Positions 37,501 to 52,900 of a DNA stretch of 64,000 nucleotides are shown in pieces. Location of the stretch: NCBI GenBank assembly GCA_963693305.1, contig OY855910.1, forward strand, positions 21,633,362 through 21,697,361, read 5' to 3'. The position numbers and the translations under genes are program-made. The stretch's first letter is position 1. Each line of letters starts with the position of its first letter. This stretch comes from Meandrina meandrites. Taxonomy: Eukaryota > Cnidaria > Anthozoa > Scleractinia > Meandrinidae. The notes under the pieces were generated by a model, which saw only the letters and a program-made list of their open reading frames with translations, was not told the origin of the DNA and ran no database searches.

Positions 37501-40500
37501 GCATACTGTTAGAATCAGCAATTTTACATCTTTTACACAACTTTCTGATGGCTCTGTTTCAGCTAGCCAATTAAACTGCAAGAAGAGAGGGAGGTAGAAT
37601 TAACAACTTTTGGACTTGACAACTCTGTCCTTTTAGTACTGGCAACTGTCAAGTGGCAGAAGTAACATGTGTAGCACTGTAAACATTAATTTTCTTAGCC
37701 ATCCTTATCAAACCAGTTGACAAATTCTGAGTTTCGGAGACTGTAAACCTTGACAGCCATTTGGATTCTGTAGGGATGTCCTCAACAGTCACTCACTCTT
37801 ATGTATAAAACATAAATTGATTGACTTGCGAGATCAAGGGGTCCTTAACTGTCGCCTCCCTTTTCCCATTGTTGTATAATTATTAGGAAAACCTGAAACA
37901 ACATCATGACATACCTTTGAAAGTATTGGGTATATACAGGAGGTCTGAGTTCCGAAATATAACATCTAACTTAACAGCTTGTCTCTTGACCAATGCACTG
38001 TAGGTATACTAAACAATAAAAAACAGTCACATGACTTGTGAACACTGACCAAAACACCTCACACAATTCCTGTGTAATGTTCTCGTCACGTAACAAAGCA
38101 CATTAAAAAATGTTTATAAGATGTGTTTCACTTAACATGTAAAAGATGATCTACTAGTTCTTTTGCTGAGTATGTATCAGGTTAGCTTATAAAGACAGAA
38201 GAAATGATAGGGTCAAGGAGTCCCTTGTTACACCCTGGATGGGAAGCTAGCCGACGTAACAATTTCCAGTAGGGGCCAGTAACATGTTCTTGAAATAAGG
38301 GGAGCATTATGAATATAAAAACAACGATGACCCAAGCCAGTGCAAGTCATCAGTTTATTTCATGTTTTTCTATGGAAAATAGCATCTATATCTTATATGC
38401 TTAGACTACAATAAAAGTAATCACCATGAATATCTACATACTTCCTTAGCAGAGCACATCAACTGTGTTTCACTAATCCACGTTGCATCTGCTTTTTTAA
38501 CAGATCCATCAACTGTCAACTCGCACTTGTACGATGTACCATACTGAAAAAAGAACACAACCATGCACAGTCAGTATCACACAGTCAAACAATTGATCTA
38601 GATCTTGTCAAAAGTCACCCAAAATATCCAGCCGATGATGATGATTTATTGAGCTCATATTTAACAATTATTCCACAAGTGCGCATTGAATATGAGATGG
38701 TAGATAGCCAACGAGGCGCATAGCGCCGAGTTAGCTATAACGATCTCATATCCAACAAGCACAAGTGGAATAATTGTTTTATTAAAAATGCCCAAACGCA
38801 AAAGAATTGCAATATCTGAGCTCTCAGCTGTTTTCGTTGACACTTATCTGCTACGATATTTGTGGTCAATGGTATACGAGCTCATATACCATTGCCTGTT
38901 AACAAATCACAATTCAGGAATTGCAATATACCATTGCTAGTGTTTAATAAGAATGTATACACTCAATTCTTACATTCTTGTTAATTAAATTAAGACAGTC
39001 AAAGATATTGTATTTGTTGTTTAGTAAGGACGATGCAAGCTGGGAAGCTAAATGAACCAGTTGGTTTTCTAGTTAATCTAATTTAAGTTATTAATAGGAG
39101 GCAGGTAAGTATTTAACTAAAGAAACCATAGAAAACACAACAACAAAAAAACTTGAGCTTGGAGCACTGTGTTAGGAAATTTGTGCCAAAGGTCCTGGTT
39201 CAATTTTTTGCATATTTAATTAAGAAAGCATTGTGTATAATATTTACCAGAGCTATGCGATCAAAAACTGTTCTTGTTGTCATTTATTATTTTCTTTTGC
39301 AAACACAGTGACATCAATAGTACATGTTGTTGCTTTGCTTTCAATAATAAAACAAATCATGACACTGATTACTGATTAATGAAAGGAATGTTTTTTCAGC
39401 TTATGAGATGTGCCATATGTAACAATTAGCCTAAGAGACCAAGTTTTCTATGAGAGAATAGTCAACGAGACACAGCCAAGTTGACTATCATTCATAGAAA
39501 ACAAGGGCGAATAGTCTAATTGTTTTAGTAGAAACTCTAAAGGATTGCAGTCCAAAACCTACAATTTTATGTTCTTTTCAGCCAAAAATCAAGAATAATT
39601 CTCCCTTCAAAAAGCAACACACACAATTGTGCTCTATAAGCGAATAGTCAATAGTGGGAGAACCAATCAGATTCCCAGATTTCCAATAGAACACAGCTGA
39701 GTTTCCACTATATGAATTATTTCACATGAAGCACTGTGACGCCTAAAAGCCCACTTTGTGGTTTAACTTGGCACCACTGGGTCTACAAGAATGATACCCC
39801 AGAGAAAAGCGTGCAACGTTTGTGAGTTGAGCACGTAATAGATTTATCCTCTGTGTGCACATGCATTTAGTGCAAAGTTTCCTGCCCTAGGAAGAATAGT
39901 ATCACAAGGAGAGTGTAGAGTCTTCAGAAATACATATAGTCTTTGTGTTTTTCATATAAAAGTAACGTAGATATACTCCATGTTTTACCTAGTTTACATG
40001 TTGCAGTTAATTTTTTTCTTCAGTTTTTTTCTTTGTTTTTGGGTATGGTAATGTATGATAATGAGTTTAACACAAAGTTCACCAGATCTAATCTAATGCT
40101 GTTTACCTGCTGCATTAATCATATTTCCACAATCAAATCTTTCAAAAGAGATGCCCTTTTGTCAAGATGTTTTCCTTATTGCTAAAGCACATTGTGGAAA
40201 ACAATGAAATTTGAACAGAAATATTGTGAGCACAAAAAATGCGAAGGATACAAAACGATTGCTTAGTAACCATGCAGTCATTAAATAAGAGAAGTTTAGC
40301 ATTCGGTAAACAGCATGGAAAAGTTCTATTTTACATCATCTGTGTGCAAATACTATGTTTACAAAGATCATGAAAGATGCATGGAAGCCATTAAGGACTG
40401 TGCATACTTTTGTTACTGCGCACATCTTCTGCGCATCACGCAAGGCATCGATCGCACTAGACGCGCACGCTAAGGGAATTTGCTTGCTCAAAATGACGAA

Positions 40501-43500
40501 TTCAACTTCGCGACCAAGCGCGTGACTAAAATGCAAGAAAATTTCAGTTGCAACGAAATCCAGTTAATGGATGTACTAAACCAGGAACAGTGAAAGAGTA
40601 ACATATCAGTAAGCCCTAAACGCTTATCAATAAAAATGGCTCACATTTAACAGTCTGAAACACATCGCTAATCGCTCAAACGTAATCAGCAAACTGCTAA
40701 CTACATATGGTGTGGTGCATGCGTGAAAAATTGCGCGAGAAGCAAATATTTAACTCGCTAGGGCGGGGATAGGACAAGTGTAACTGACCTCAAAAGCGAT
40801 TCCATACAACTCGTATAACTTTTAAAAACGCATGGTGACCCATACTTTTTATTTTATAAAATGGAAGTGGTAAGTCTATAGAACACATGATTAATTTTTC
40901 GTTCAGTGCAAAAATTGTTTAGGCTGTTTTTCTGGCCTTGCAAGAGAGAGCAGTTAGAGTCAAAAATGACTCAAGTGCAATCGTTTTGTCAATAAAAACG
41001 TGGTTCACGCAGTTTCAAAGATAGTATTTGTTAGTTATTTTTAAGATCGTTATATTTAGTGTTGATTTTGTTCATGAAAAACCAAATTCAAACGTAATTT
41101 GTAAGGAAATTTTATTTCCTTTTACTTTTTTTGAAAATGCCACGTCAGCACTTTTTTCAAGATTTCAAACCTAATAATCTCGAAAATTTGCGTGGCTACC
41201 CCCAATGTTCTTTTTGGATTTTAATAGCCCTTGGTAACATCTACTTCCCTTGCAGAGTCATCGGCCGGGCAAAAATACCTCGCTACTAGTAGGCACCGTC
41301 CTTAATTGGAGAAAAACTTGTTGTTAAAAAGAGTTCAACAATCCCACGTAATGAAATGAAACATTCATTTGCCCTGTGAGTTCTCCCAAATAGTGTGATA
41401 TTTTCTTGCACATGGTGGAGAGGAATGGAGATTCCATGCCAGTTAAAGCACAGTTGTTCAAGCGAAGTACAAATAAACTGCATGAAACAATATTATTACT
41501 GATAAACAAGATTGGAGTTCACACCCATTGAAAGTAGTGGTCTTGTAGATAAGCCGCACCCACAATTTTAAGCCCGAAATTTAAGCAAAAAGGTGCAGCC
41601 TATACACAAGTTTTTATGGTAATAGATTCTGAAGTTTACAGCTTAAGCCCTGGTCAAACGGCCCATGATAGTCGATGATAGCTGACGATAGTCGAAGATA
41701 GTTGAAGCGCGCACTTCCATTTGACCACCAACTATCATGCGCTATCATCTACTATCATTCATTTTGAGCTTGTTCAAATTCTTCATGATATTCGATGATA
41801 GTTTTCCCGTTTGACCACGCGTATGATAGTTCATGATAGTTTTTTGGTCAGTTGTTTTCCCCAAAAATTGGTGGGCTCGTTTAAGTTCGCCATAAGTTCC
41901 TCGCCACAAGTTCCTCGCGAGGCTCAGCTGCAGCTTCAGAAATTTGTGTTTATATTCAAGATGATAATCATGACAGAAAATATTGAAGACCAAGATAACA
42001 TAGAGAGGATATCTTCCGAAGAAAGCATCAGCTCGCAAGAATTGGAAGAAACACGGCAAAAAAACAGAAGCGTATCACTAAATGTTGATTGGGTAAGAAG
42101 GACAATGCGGCGAGATGGAGTAATGACCTGATATTACGTCTAATCAGAAACCCATAAGGGTTGAAACGTGTAACTCCCTATGATTCGCATTGTACAAAGC
42201 GTTTGAATATTCGTTTCCATTAAGTACCATATTTGGAAAACCACGAGAAAAAAATCAACCAATCAAAATTGCAATATTTGGATAAATTCACAGCGCGCTA
42301 GCTCGCGCTAAATAGAGTAATCTTGTTTTTAAACAACTTTGGTTAAATATAGTTAAATTTGGTTGAATTCTCTGTTTCATCGTTATTTAATGGTCTGGAG
42401 AACTTCACTTGGATACTCTTGATGAAATTCTCTAGTTTTTGTGAGCAATTCACGGCATTTAGGTCGGAATTCAAGTGACTTACCGTAAAAGCGAAAATTT
42501 TCTTGCATGTGTCGTTACGTGTGTAAATCATTCGCGCACAAGCTCCTTGTGTTTCCAAATATAGTACTTGTCAAACTGAATGTTCGAACGCTGTGAACGC
42601 GCGTTATACGTTTCAACTCCTTATGAGTTTCTGGTCTAATAGAATACGTAGCGAAAAATTCATACTTTTATACTTTTTACGTTTGTCCCACGCGACGCCA
42701 TTTTAGTGTTTACATTTTTTTGCAGAAAGAGCCTGGAACTAGCTTTGCTCATGTGACTGCCAGTGAACTATTGTCAACTATCACGAACTTATTTGGCCAT
42801 TTGACCATGTCAATGATAGTTGGTGATAGTTGATGATATTTAGGAGAGAATCAACTATCATTGACTATCATGCGACGTTTGACCAGGGCTTTAGAGCTTT
42901 AGTGGGTTAGTGGCTGACAGCCCACACTACACCACAAAAGTGCATTCTGCACTAAAAATTTATCATACCTTTGGCTGAGGAAGATCATAAGCTGAAACAG
43001 TGATGTTAGTACTGATTTGTGCTGGAACAGGTACTGTCTTGTCACCTTGTAATCTTGGGCAACCTTTTGAGCCAACAGTGCGTTCCTATGAATGAAATTA
43101 CACAATATTGTCTAGTCCTTTAGAAGTGATTAATCATCATCATTAATCCTTAAATAGCCCCCAGTGGGGCATGGGACTGAAGAAGTGATTAATAGCTCCC
43201 AGATAATACCAGTACCAGAAAGAACACAGATCCAAGGTGTTAAAAGAACATGTAGGTGAGAGTTCAAAATAAAACAGAAACCTTCCGATGGGGTATGGAT
43301 ATCAATGTTTGAAGACTCTCTGTTGACTAGTATGCTTTGCACTCATGGCTGAGGCACACAGTATGTGCATGCTTTTAGCCAGGATTTGAAAATTGGCCAT
43401 CGGCTAATTGGGTCTTTAGTTGGGGCATGCCCCCCAGAAAATTTTGAAAATTTCAGAAGTTTGATTTGCATTTTCTGCAATTTTCAGCCAATAAACTAAT

Positions 43501-46500
43501 TGATCGGACCTAATTGTTAAACATGTTGTTTTCTTAGACAAAAACCTAAAATGGATTGAAATTGTACTTGCTTCTGCTCATACTAAACACATCAGTTGAG
43601 TTAAAGCTCTTCCATGCTTGTCTTTTATTGATTCCAACATTTGTGGGAGCTGATTTCACAAGTTAGTAACCAACAAGCACTCCCCAGTAGGAATGCTTCT
43701 TGCTGGTTACATGATGTTCCTTTTTTAGGTTATGTAATGCAAGTCATGCTCTACACACATATCAACAGAAAAATTTAACTGACAACAGTTACTTTTTTTA
43801 CCACTTGTGCAAGGGAAATAACAGTGAACTAGAAAACCTTTGTGAATTTGATCAAGTAGCTGTATTTTTCTGTAATAATATAAATAATTTACAGCTCTAA
43901 ACATACCACATGTTTACAGTTGATTTCACATTTACTTTACTGCACCGCGTTGCCAAGTTTGTTGTAAAAATTGGGTACTATGTTATGAAGTAGCCAATTA
44001 CGTGGCAAATTAGAGAATCAAATTGCGAACTTCGAAATGAAGTTCCCAACTTCAGCCTGACCGAACTTGACAACTTTGCTACTTGAGGAGAAACAAGACC
44101 TGAAGACATGTTTGTTGAAAGTCATGGTGATGTCTAAAGCTGATGGGTTTATGGAAAATTTGAGTGGAAAACTGGAAAGTGCTTCTCACCTTACAAACAA
44201 ACTTTACAAAAGAATGGTTTAATTACGACGATTGATGACTTATTTACGTGGCTTATTACTTTCAGAAACAACTTCAGAAAACAAAATGGTCATGTACAGT
44301 ATTGCTACCAATCGGTAAGCTATCGGTAAACTATCAAGTGAAAAATTTGACTGCAAAAGCCATCCGCTAAAATCAAAACTTGAGCATTAGCATGATTATT
44401 TAATTTCAACATGCTCGCAACTGAGCAGAATTTCACAGGTTTGAAAGTTCTTTTGTCGCTTTTCAAAACATTCTTTGCTTTGTCTTGAATTAAAATTAAT
44501 CTGAAACAAAGTTTCTTTTTAATATTGTTCAGCTGTAGTTAGGATTTTTACACTTTTGAAGCGAACAGCAGTCAACAGACTTGAAACTCATTTGAGACGC
44601 TCATACTGATTGTTATCTGATACACATTCTTTCAGGTTGCAGCCGTTTTTTGGATTGTGTTCTGAAGCTTTTATTGATAACAATTATTACTGCTGCATTA
44701 CTTCAAAAAGTGGAGTATTTTTATTAATAGTAAAAGTAATGGAAAGTGTAGCAAGCATTTCTGGTATCAATATAGTAATAGAAATTCTGTAGTTTTATAA
44801 GCAAATTCAAGTTGTTTTGTTATGCTGCTCGGACGTGTAAATATTTTCATCATCTTGAATTACTGCTTTTCTACACCGAGATGGCAACGGTGCAAACCAA
44901 CTAATGTAAATTAAATATCTGTTGTCAAAGTATTTTGAGGTGTTTTTATATTTCTTTACGAGGTTTTCGTGGTCGTACGAGTTCCAAAATGATGCGTGGG
45001 TGTAAAAATTTTTTCACTGTACTGAATCAAGTTTATAAGCCAGATAAGCTCTTTAAATTAAACTGGTCTTTCGCTATGTCTAGTCACTGTTCATAACCTG
45101 TTCCCCCAACTCCTGGCTGAACGCTTCCTGTACGTATGAACCGATCAACAAATAATTATTTGTAAATAGTTCTAGGTAAATTAAATGCATTAAAACTGCT
45201 GCACTCTACGATTCGCAAGGTACGATTATGTCACGGAACTCTCACGGCAACCCCTCGCCCTGTTGAGTAAAGGATTCGGTTCCATCTTTTTGCAGGAAAG
45301 TTTCGTACGTTTACACGTGGTTCGGTCAGGCCAAAGTTGGGAACTTTGTTTTGAAGTTCACAATTTGATTCTCTTAACTCGCCACGTAATTGGCTACTTC
45401 GTAACATAGTACAGTGGAACCCCGTTAATACGGACACCAAGGGGAGAGGCCAAATTGTCCGTATTAACGGGGTGTCCGTATTAAGCGGGGTCTCAGAAAA
45501 AAGTCCACGTTGTTTTTTCGACACAAAGACAGAGGCAAATGCTTTTACGGCAACAGAATGTTATTTAATTGTACCATGGATAGTAAAAGGACTATCCATG
45601 ATTGTACTGTCACTGTAACAAATGCAAACTGTGAACTCTCTGACTAAAATTAATAGTTTTTACGAAAACCTTACGATCTAGTCATCCACTCGAACTAAAC
45701 TTTAATAAACTCAACAGTAGAATTATTTGACAGCGTCGCAACTTTATTACTATATAAAAGAAATAAAACGCATTTCAACACTAACGGAACGTTTTCTATA
45801 AAGTCTCCTTTGTAACTGAAAGTCGTAACCGTTCTTAAACTCTACCAACCCATTTGAAAAGTCGGTAACTTTACTTTGCACGGAAGCTTTTAGCTTGCGG
45901 CACAAGCGATAGCTGCAGCAAAAGGCAAAGAAAGTGAAAGGGTCAAACACCGGAAGTCACGCTATTAAGCTTCTCTTTGTAATAAAATGGTATAACTCTT
46001 CGAATTCTGTCATTATTTGACCAGGGTCCAATGTCTTCAGGTTAATCGCGACAATGAAAATTCACAGTGCAAAGATAAACAGTGTCCGTAAAGCGGGGTT
46101 GACAATGTATAAGAGTTTGTTATTCAGGACACGGAAAAGTGTCCGTTGTCGGTATTAACGGGTGTCCGTATTAAGCGGGTTAATTTAAGAGAAAATGTAT
46201 GAGGTTTTCATCGGGACCAACGAAACTGTCCGTAATACCGGGGTGTCCGTAAAGCACTGTTCCACTGTACCCGATTTCCCAATGAACTTGGCAACGCTGC
46301 GTAGTACAGTAATGTGAAATCAACTGTAAACTATTGTATAAAGTACCTTTTCAGGCATTATAAATTCCCTTGGACAATCAGCATTGCCATCACTAGTGCA
46401 CTTTCCCAGATAAGTACACCAATTGCATTGGTAGTTTCCTTCTGCACAATTTCTACACCTAGATCAAGGAAAATGTTTGCACTCAGTTGAAATAAATACA

Positions 46501-46910
46501 GTACCAACCGTGGGTACCTCCCCAAAGGAGCTTTCAAAACACATTCCTTGCAAAAACCTCTGTTAAATGAGCAACACAAGTTTACTAATAAAAGGCAAAA
46601 AAGCATAGGAAACTTCCCCTTCCCAAGTACGAAGCTAAGGAATCAAAGTAGGCCACAAATTCTGCACCTAATCTGAGACCACAAGTTCAAATGGTTCTGG
46701 AACTAATCTAATTAGAGGACATGTAGTTTTCTGCCATTTTTTGCAACTTTTTGGGGGGAAAGGGGGGGGGGGGGGGGAGGGGGGAGGAGGGCTTTTATTT
46801 GTCTCACTCCTACTAACCATCCTTGGATCTCCAAGGGTGTTGACTATAGTGGGTACAATGTACCTGCTGGTCACATCATGCATGCACATTGTCATTCTTA
46901 CAGGTAAAGC

Positions 46911-46965
<55 letters not shown>

Positions 46966-49900
46966 GAATAAGAATAAGAATAAGAATAAGAATAAGAATA
47001 AGAATAAGAATAATAATTCCCGGCTCAAGAAGAGCCCGCAACCCTAATTTGCACGCCATACAGTGTCTCGATTTTGGAGCAAAATTGTTCTGCCAAAATC
47101 GATAGATAAATCCTCTTAAACCAATCGGAATACATTTCGACACAAACAAGAATATTAAGATGGTCGCCGCATTGGCTAATGTACACGATTTTCAAAGCCA
47201 AAGTTTCGCATCATTGGAGTGTTAATGTACATTTAAAAGATTGAAATGGAAAGAAACAGTTTTAAAGAATACTCAATTCTCGCTATGATGTCAAATGAAG
47301 TGCAGCAAGTGAAGAAAACTTGTTTCGATGAACTTCATTTGACATTCAATGCAAAATGACAGTGGAACCGAAGAAGATAACAAACATCTTCCATGTCCTT
47401 TTCAGGTGAATACTCGACAAATATCGGACTTCTTATTTGAATTGTTTCAAAACAGTACCTAGAAAGCATATTGTGTCGTTGTTACAAAATGAATGCAGTC
47501 ACAGGTTAGAGCCTACAGGCAAGCGTGGGTTTTAATAACATAACACATGTACTGCATGAATAAATTATATTGCCCAAAATAATAAATGGGAAGCACTTAT
47601 TGGCCATTTTTGGAGGAAAAAAAGAAAAAAAACACACGTCAGAGGAAAAAAAAAAGAAAAAAAGATTGTGTGCATGCCCGCCCATGTGTTGAACTCTCGC
47701 CCTCCCTGCTTTCCAACTCAGTATACCAACACATTGAGCTAACGTAACACATAGGGCCGCAACGCAGACATGTGTCTAGAGCATTATACATTACTGTATT
47801 GTGAAGTCGGGACATTTTTATTGAAAATCCCCCGACTCAAAAGCATTCTAGCCTGCATTTCCTAACCGTTGGTTATTTCTAGTAATAATAATAATAAACA
47901 TATCATAAGGAGAAAGGAAATTACTGAATACTGAGCACCACTCCATGCCTTACTCAAAAAAATGGCACACTTACAAAACGTTGTGTGACATTCTTTGTAC
48001 TTACCCCTTGATGGCAGAACAACTGTAAAATCCAATTTTTTTAGTAAGAAAAATTGTATTGGACTCAGTGGAGAAGAGGGCAAGATCAACAAAAACATCA
48101 CCTGAAAATGCAACAAGTAATTTCAGTTTGCAGCATTTGAACCTAGAAAAAAAACGGCCAAGCTCACCACAAGTCTCTCTTGCTAGCTCAGTGGTTAGAG
48201 CACCAAACCAGTATCTGGGAGGCCATGGGTTCAATTCCCGTCTGGGACTCAGAATTTTTTGTTTGACCCATGCTCATGACAAAATAATAAGCATATCATC
48301 TTTATCATGGAAATACCAATGTATTGACACTGAGTAGCTACAAAAAAAGTATTTTCGGTGTAGTGGTAGGACCTGTAAATCTCAGGTGAAGTTTGTCACC
48401 TAGTAAATAGAGAGATTAAGTATGACGTTTATTTTTCCTGCGAACCGCAACTTCTGCCATCTGAAATGAGGTTGTGTTTGTTGCGTTTGTGTGATTTTTT
48501 TCCCCATTTTTCGGAGGGATTTATGTTAGACTTCTGTAAAAAGGGAACAAAATGAAAGGCAAACTCACATTTGTCATTTGCCGTATAACGTCATGCCTAA
48601 TCTCTCTAATGCTGATTCTACAGTACCCCTCTCAGGGGCCATTTTAAAACAGTGCATGTATATACCATATTTATTTGATTAAGAGCCACCTGTGTTAGAG
48701 TGCCACCAGGACTTGAAAAAAGTGCTGTCCAGTCATCCAGGACAACCAGATTTTCCATCTGGGCTAGTAACTTTTCATTCCCACTTACAGGGGCCCAGGC
48801 AAGTCGTCTGCTGACTTAATTGTAAAGCATGCAACTTCCCAGGGCAAGCAAAATAGAGCTACTTGTCCAAAGGGAAAGCTGGAAGTAAAGTTTTGTTTTT
48901 CAAGCCCTGACTACCTCACATTAAGCACAACATATGAGAGCAAAAATATTAAAGGATGCCATCCTCCAATAACTGCCACATTCATTCACAACAATGCTGC
49001 CCTTAATTGAGGTATTATCAAACTAAATTGTTTGGGGAATCAAACTTAAAACCAAGTACAGTACAACTCAATCTAAAACAACCTTGGAGATTATTTTATT
49101 CTCCTGGATGACAATATTTTTCATTTCAAATAGGCTAAATTTCACTGCTCCCTCTTAATATCATTTACAAGGATTATGATTTGTTAAAAAGTGCCACCTC
49201 CAAATAAGCACCACAACGGAAAAAACTAAATTTTCAACAGCACCGCAGTGCTCAATCAAGTAAATACAGTACTACATAAACAAAACAAACAAAAATCGAT
49301 TGAATTGTTTTAAGTCCTGAGGAGTATCTGTAGTTTGTGTAGATGTTGTGGTTTAAATTTTTCATTGGTTTAAAATTTTTCAAACCAGTTTGATTTTTAT
49401 TTTCCTTTGTTTCAGATTATGATAATCAATACAAGACAATGGAAACTAAAATTCAAACTGGTTTGAAAACTTTTAAACCAAAGAAAAATTTAAACCACAA
49501 CATAGACAAGTGTGATCACCTTAGGGTACAGCTGGCAAGACAAGTGGATTAACTAAAATACAGTGTTTTCCACATTTCTATACCTACAAAGTATTTAATT
49601 ACCGCTACATCACTATGCCTACAACATATAATTCTATGGTAAAAAGGTATGCTTAATATAAAGCAATTAATGTAAATTTCCCAGAGAATGTTTTACTACA
49701 AAACATTAGTTCATGTACCTGTATCACTGGAAATACTTGGCAGTTCTTCCTCTGGGGGTGTTTTACATTTAAGCACATTTCCTGAAAGTACTGAAGTTCT
49801 TTCTTTACCATGAATATAGCACTTCAGCCCTGATGAAGGTGGTAGATTGGACACAACTATTGTCAACTGTAGAAATAAGTAAGAACAAGGCACTATCAAT

Positions 49901-52900
49901 ACACTACTAGTCTACAGGAATACATGTTAGAAAAGGGTTAATGATGATGGCAATAACATTGCATTGCATTGCATTGTATTAGCTAGCAATAATAGGCTTA
50001 ACATTGTAAAGAAAGCCCATACTTTTTATATAAAAGTGTCATGTATGTAATTTTAGGTTATAATTTCCCAGTTTCATAAAAGTTAGATGTAGTCTCCCTT
50101 TTCACATTGTACTGTATTTGTACTTTTGTATTTATCAATGAAATTCAAAAAAAGGATTATGATGTCGAAAACTTGTAGCATTTGTGTAATTTTGTACTCT
50201 TGAGCAAGCTAAAAAACAATTCTTGTTTACTTTATGAACTAGCCAAAATACAGTGTATCAACAAAGAGAACCAATCAGATAATAGATAATTTGTGCATGT
50301 ACCCAGAATAAATCTGTCAGGCCAACAACAAATTCAACACTCTGTGTAAATCCATTGACAACTTCTGTTAAAATTTGTTTACCAGTCATTCTGCTGGCAC
50401 ACAACTATAGTTTGTAAAAATTATACATACAGGAACATAATACAATGTATGTACATAAACTTATCTTAAATTTTCTGTGATTACTAAAATAGATGTGGTT
50501 GAAATGAAAGTGAAAAAAGTACTTTTATCACCCATGGAGTTAGAGCATACAAAAGGAATTCTTTCTTGGAATTGAAGCATATAATGTGCAATGACAAATT
50601 TCCTACAAGAGTTATCTGCTTGCTCCTAATTGATTCATAAACAATGGTCAGGAATCAAATCGGCTAACATTATTTAGCTTACACATGCACGGGGTCATAA
50701 AACCAAGAACATGATCTCTAGTTAATATGTAATCACTGATTTATAAATGCGAGTGCACAGCTACATGTATGTGTACTCATAATGGGTGTTGTACATGAAT
50801 GTAGGAGAGTAACTGTTAAGGAAAGCTAGAAACTATTTAAAATGTAAAATGAGGAGCCATACTTCAATACTTGGGCCAAGAGGCACTTGTTCAGGTTTGA
50901 TAGAGGCAAACTCCACACATTTAGATGTGTTTGTCACATATCTCAAGGGATGTACATCAGCGTTAGGGCAGACTTGTTTTTGAGAACAGCTGAAAACCAA
51001 ACAACATGCAAGATCTAAGAGCAGCCATCTATGAATATCAACCAAAGCATATTGGATAAAAGAAATGAAACATCCTCAAACTTTAACAGAATGTACACCA
51101 TGTACAATTTATGTTGGTCTAACTAAACTGAAAAATAAGTACTGTGAAAATTACCCCTACTAGATGTTACTTACTAGATGTTTCAATGTTTTTTCTTTTA
51201 GGAAACAATGATGGTTTGAGAGCTGTAACATTACATACTTTGTGGTACAAACAAAGCATCACAAAAATTTAATGTGACAAACAACCATCACTAATACAAC
51301 CCCTCTATAAGTCCTTGATTTTGTTTAGCCTTTTGCACGCACTTTAGTGGTTCAGATTTACCGCATGAAATCATTTTGAAGTATCCCTCAACTAACCAAC
51401 TTTTGAAAATGTGAAAGGACAAAATAGCAGTGAAGTTCTCCTTTGTCAACAAATACAAGCAGTACTTTACTGCACATAGTTTGTCATGGCCATTACAGTA
51501 AATTGCAGGTCACTGGTTTCTACACTCCATTATGAGATAAAATGCCTTGCTAATCTGCCACTTATTGCCAAAACCACTAATTGCTTGAGAAACCCTTATT
51601 GAAGCACATAAAATTATTCCTTCACAACCTATAGGGGAGCAGAGATGGCACAGTGGTGAGGGCGTTCACATCCCACCAATCTGTTCCGGGTTCGATTCCC
51701 GGACCCATCGTCATATGTGGGTTGAGTTTGTTGTTGATTCTCATCTTTGCTCTGAGTTTTTTTCTCTGGGTTCTCTGGTTTTCCTCCCTCCTGAAAACCA
51801 ACATTCCAAAGTCCAATTTTGATCTGGATAGAGAGCCCGCATGAAAACCAGCTAGAGCTGATGTGGCTTCCTCTCTAAATATAGCTTTCTTTTTAACTAT
51901 AACACATACAACTGTATCAACCATACATTCGGGTAATGATTAACATGTTATACAATTTGTCTCCTGTTGGAGACAAATAAGGTTTTGTACCGTTGACTTA
52001 CATTAATTATTTTATAAAAATCTATCTATTATTTTTACCTCTTTTCCAATGTACACCAGCCACAGAAAGGATCCTTAGGTTTTGCACAGCCATAACAAGA
52101 CAAAAAGGAGCTGCATTCTTCAACTGGTACTCTTGTCACCTTAGATAAATTAAAATCATTATCACCTTAGCACTCACCTTCAAATACGATACCCTTTTTT
52201 AATACATTGTAAACACCCCCAGGCCCTTTGAATGTGTTTTCGTTAATATGTACAGCAACCCTATACTGATAATGCACAAGCACCCCTATTCCATAAGTGC
52301 CCTTTTCTATTTCAATTTCAGCACTATCAGAGAACATTGAGATCATCTGTGGCTTAATTTCCTTCTGAACAGCTCGTATCATTCTTACATAACAAAATAA
52401 ACGGCACGCAATGCATGCAGAAGCAATGACATCTCACAAGGGTCTTTAATAATTTTCAGGAAATTTCTAAAAAAAAATAACATAAATAAAAGAAGCTAAC
52501 AATTTCGATTGTTTACCAAAAGTTGCATTACCTTGTAAGTTGACATCAGATAAATGATATACAATTCGAGGTCAAACATATAACGCTGTCTTGAAATTGT
52601 TTACACTGAATGACCCTTTTGTTTTAAAAGAACGTAAAGGTTTTTTTTGTTTACTAAATCTAATATAACTCATCAAATACAATTTTCCACTTTCATTAGT
52701 ACTTTGTATAATTTAGCCCTTCCTAACTGCCCAGGAGTATTTTGCTTTGAGTTCTACGTGGTGATTTCCTGTTGAGTTAAACTTGGTTTCTTTTCTTTTA
52801 AGTTTATATTACAGTAGTTAGTTTTCAGTCCTATTCATTTATACTGATCAGTCAATCGCGCGCAACAGGCAACAGATCCGGTCCACTCACATGATGACAT

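Larger units (their letters stand above)
41646..42890. mobile_element. TTA-flanked TIR element rich in ATGATAGT boxes
   Basis: Ends AGCCCTGGTCAAACG and inverse CGTTTGACCAGGGCT, flanked by TTA (41643-41645, 42891-42893). Both subterminal regions contain many copies of ATGATAGT or its inverse ACTATCAT. The TTA duplication suggests PIF/Harbinger/ISL2EU affinity. The centre contains a nested inverted-repeat element (42130-42655) and a short acidic reading frame (41961-42131). Confidence 0.78.

Noticed and set aside
47670..47775. Minus-strand TTAGCTCAATGTGTTGGT and GAGTTCAACAC as a fourth SINE head
   Set aside because: Box spacing and stem pairing are too poor to support it.
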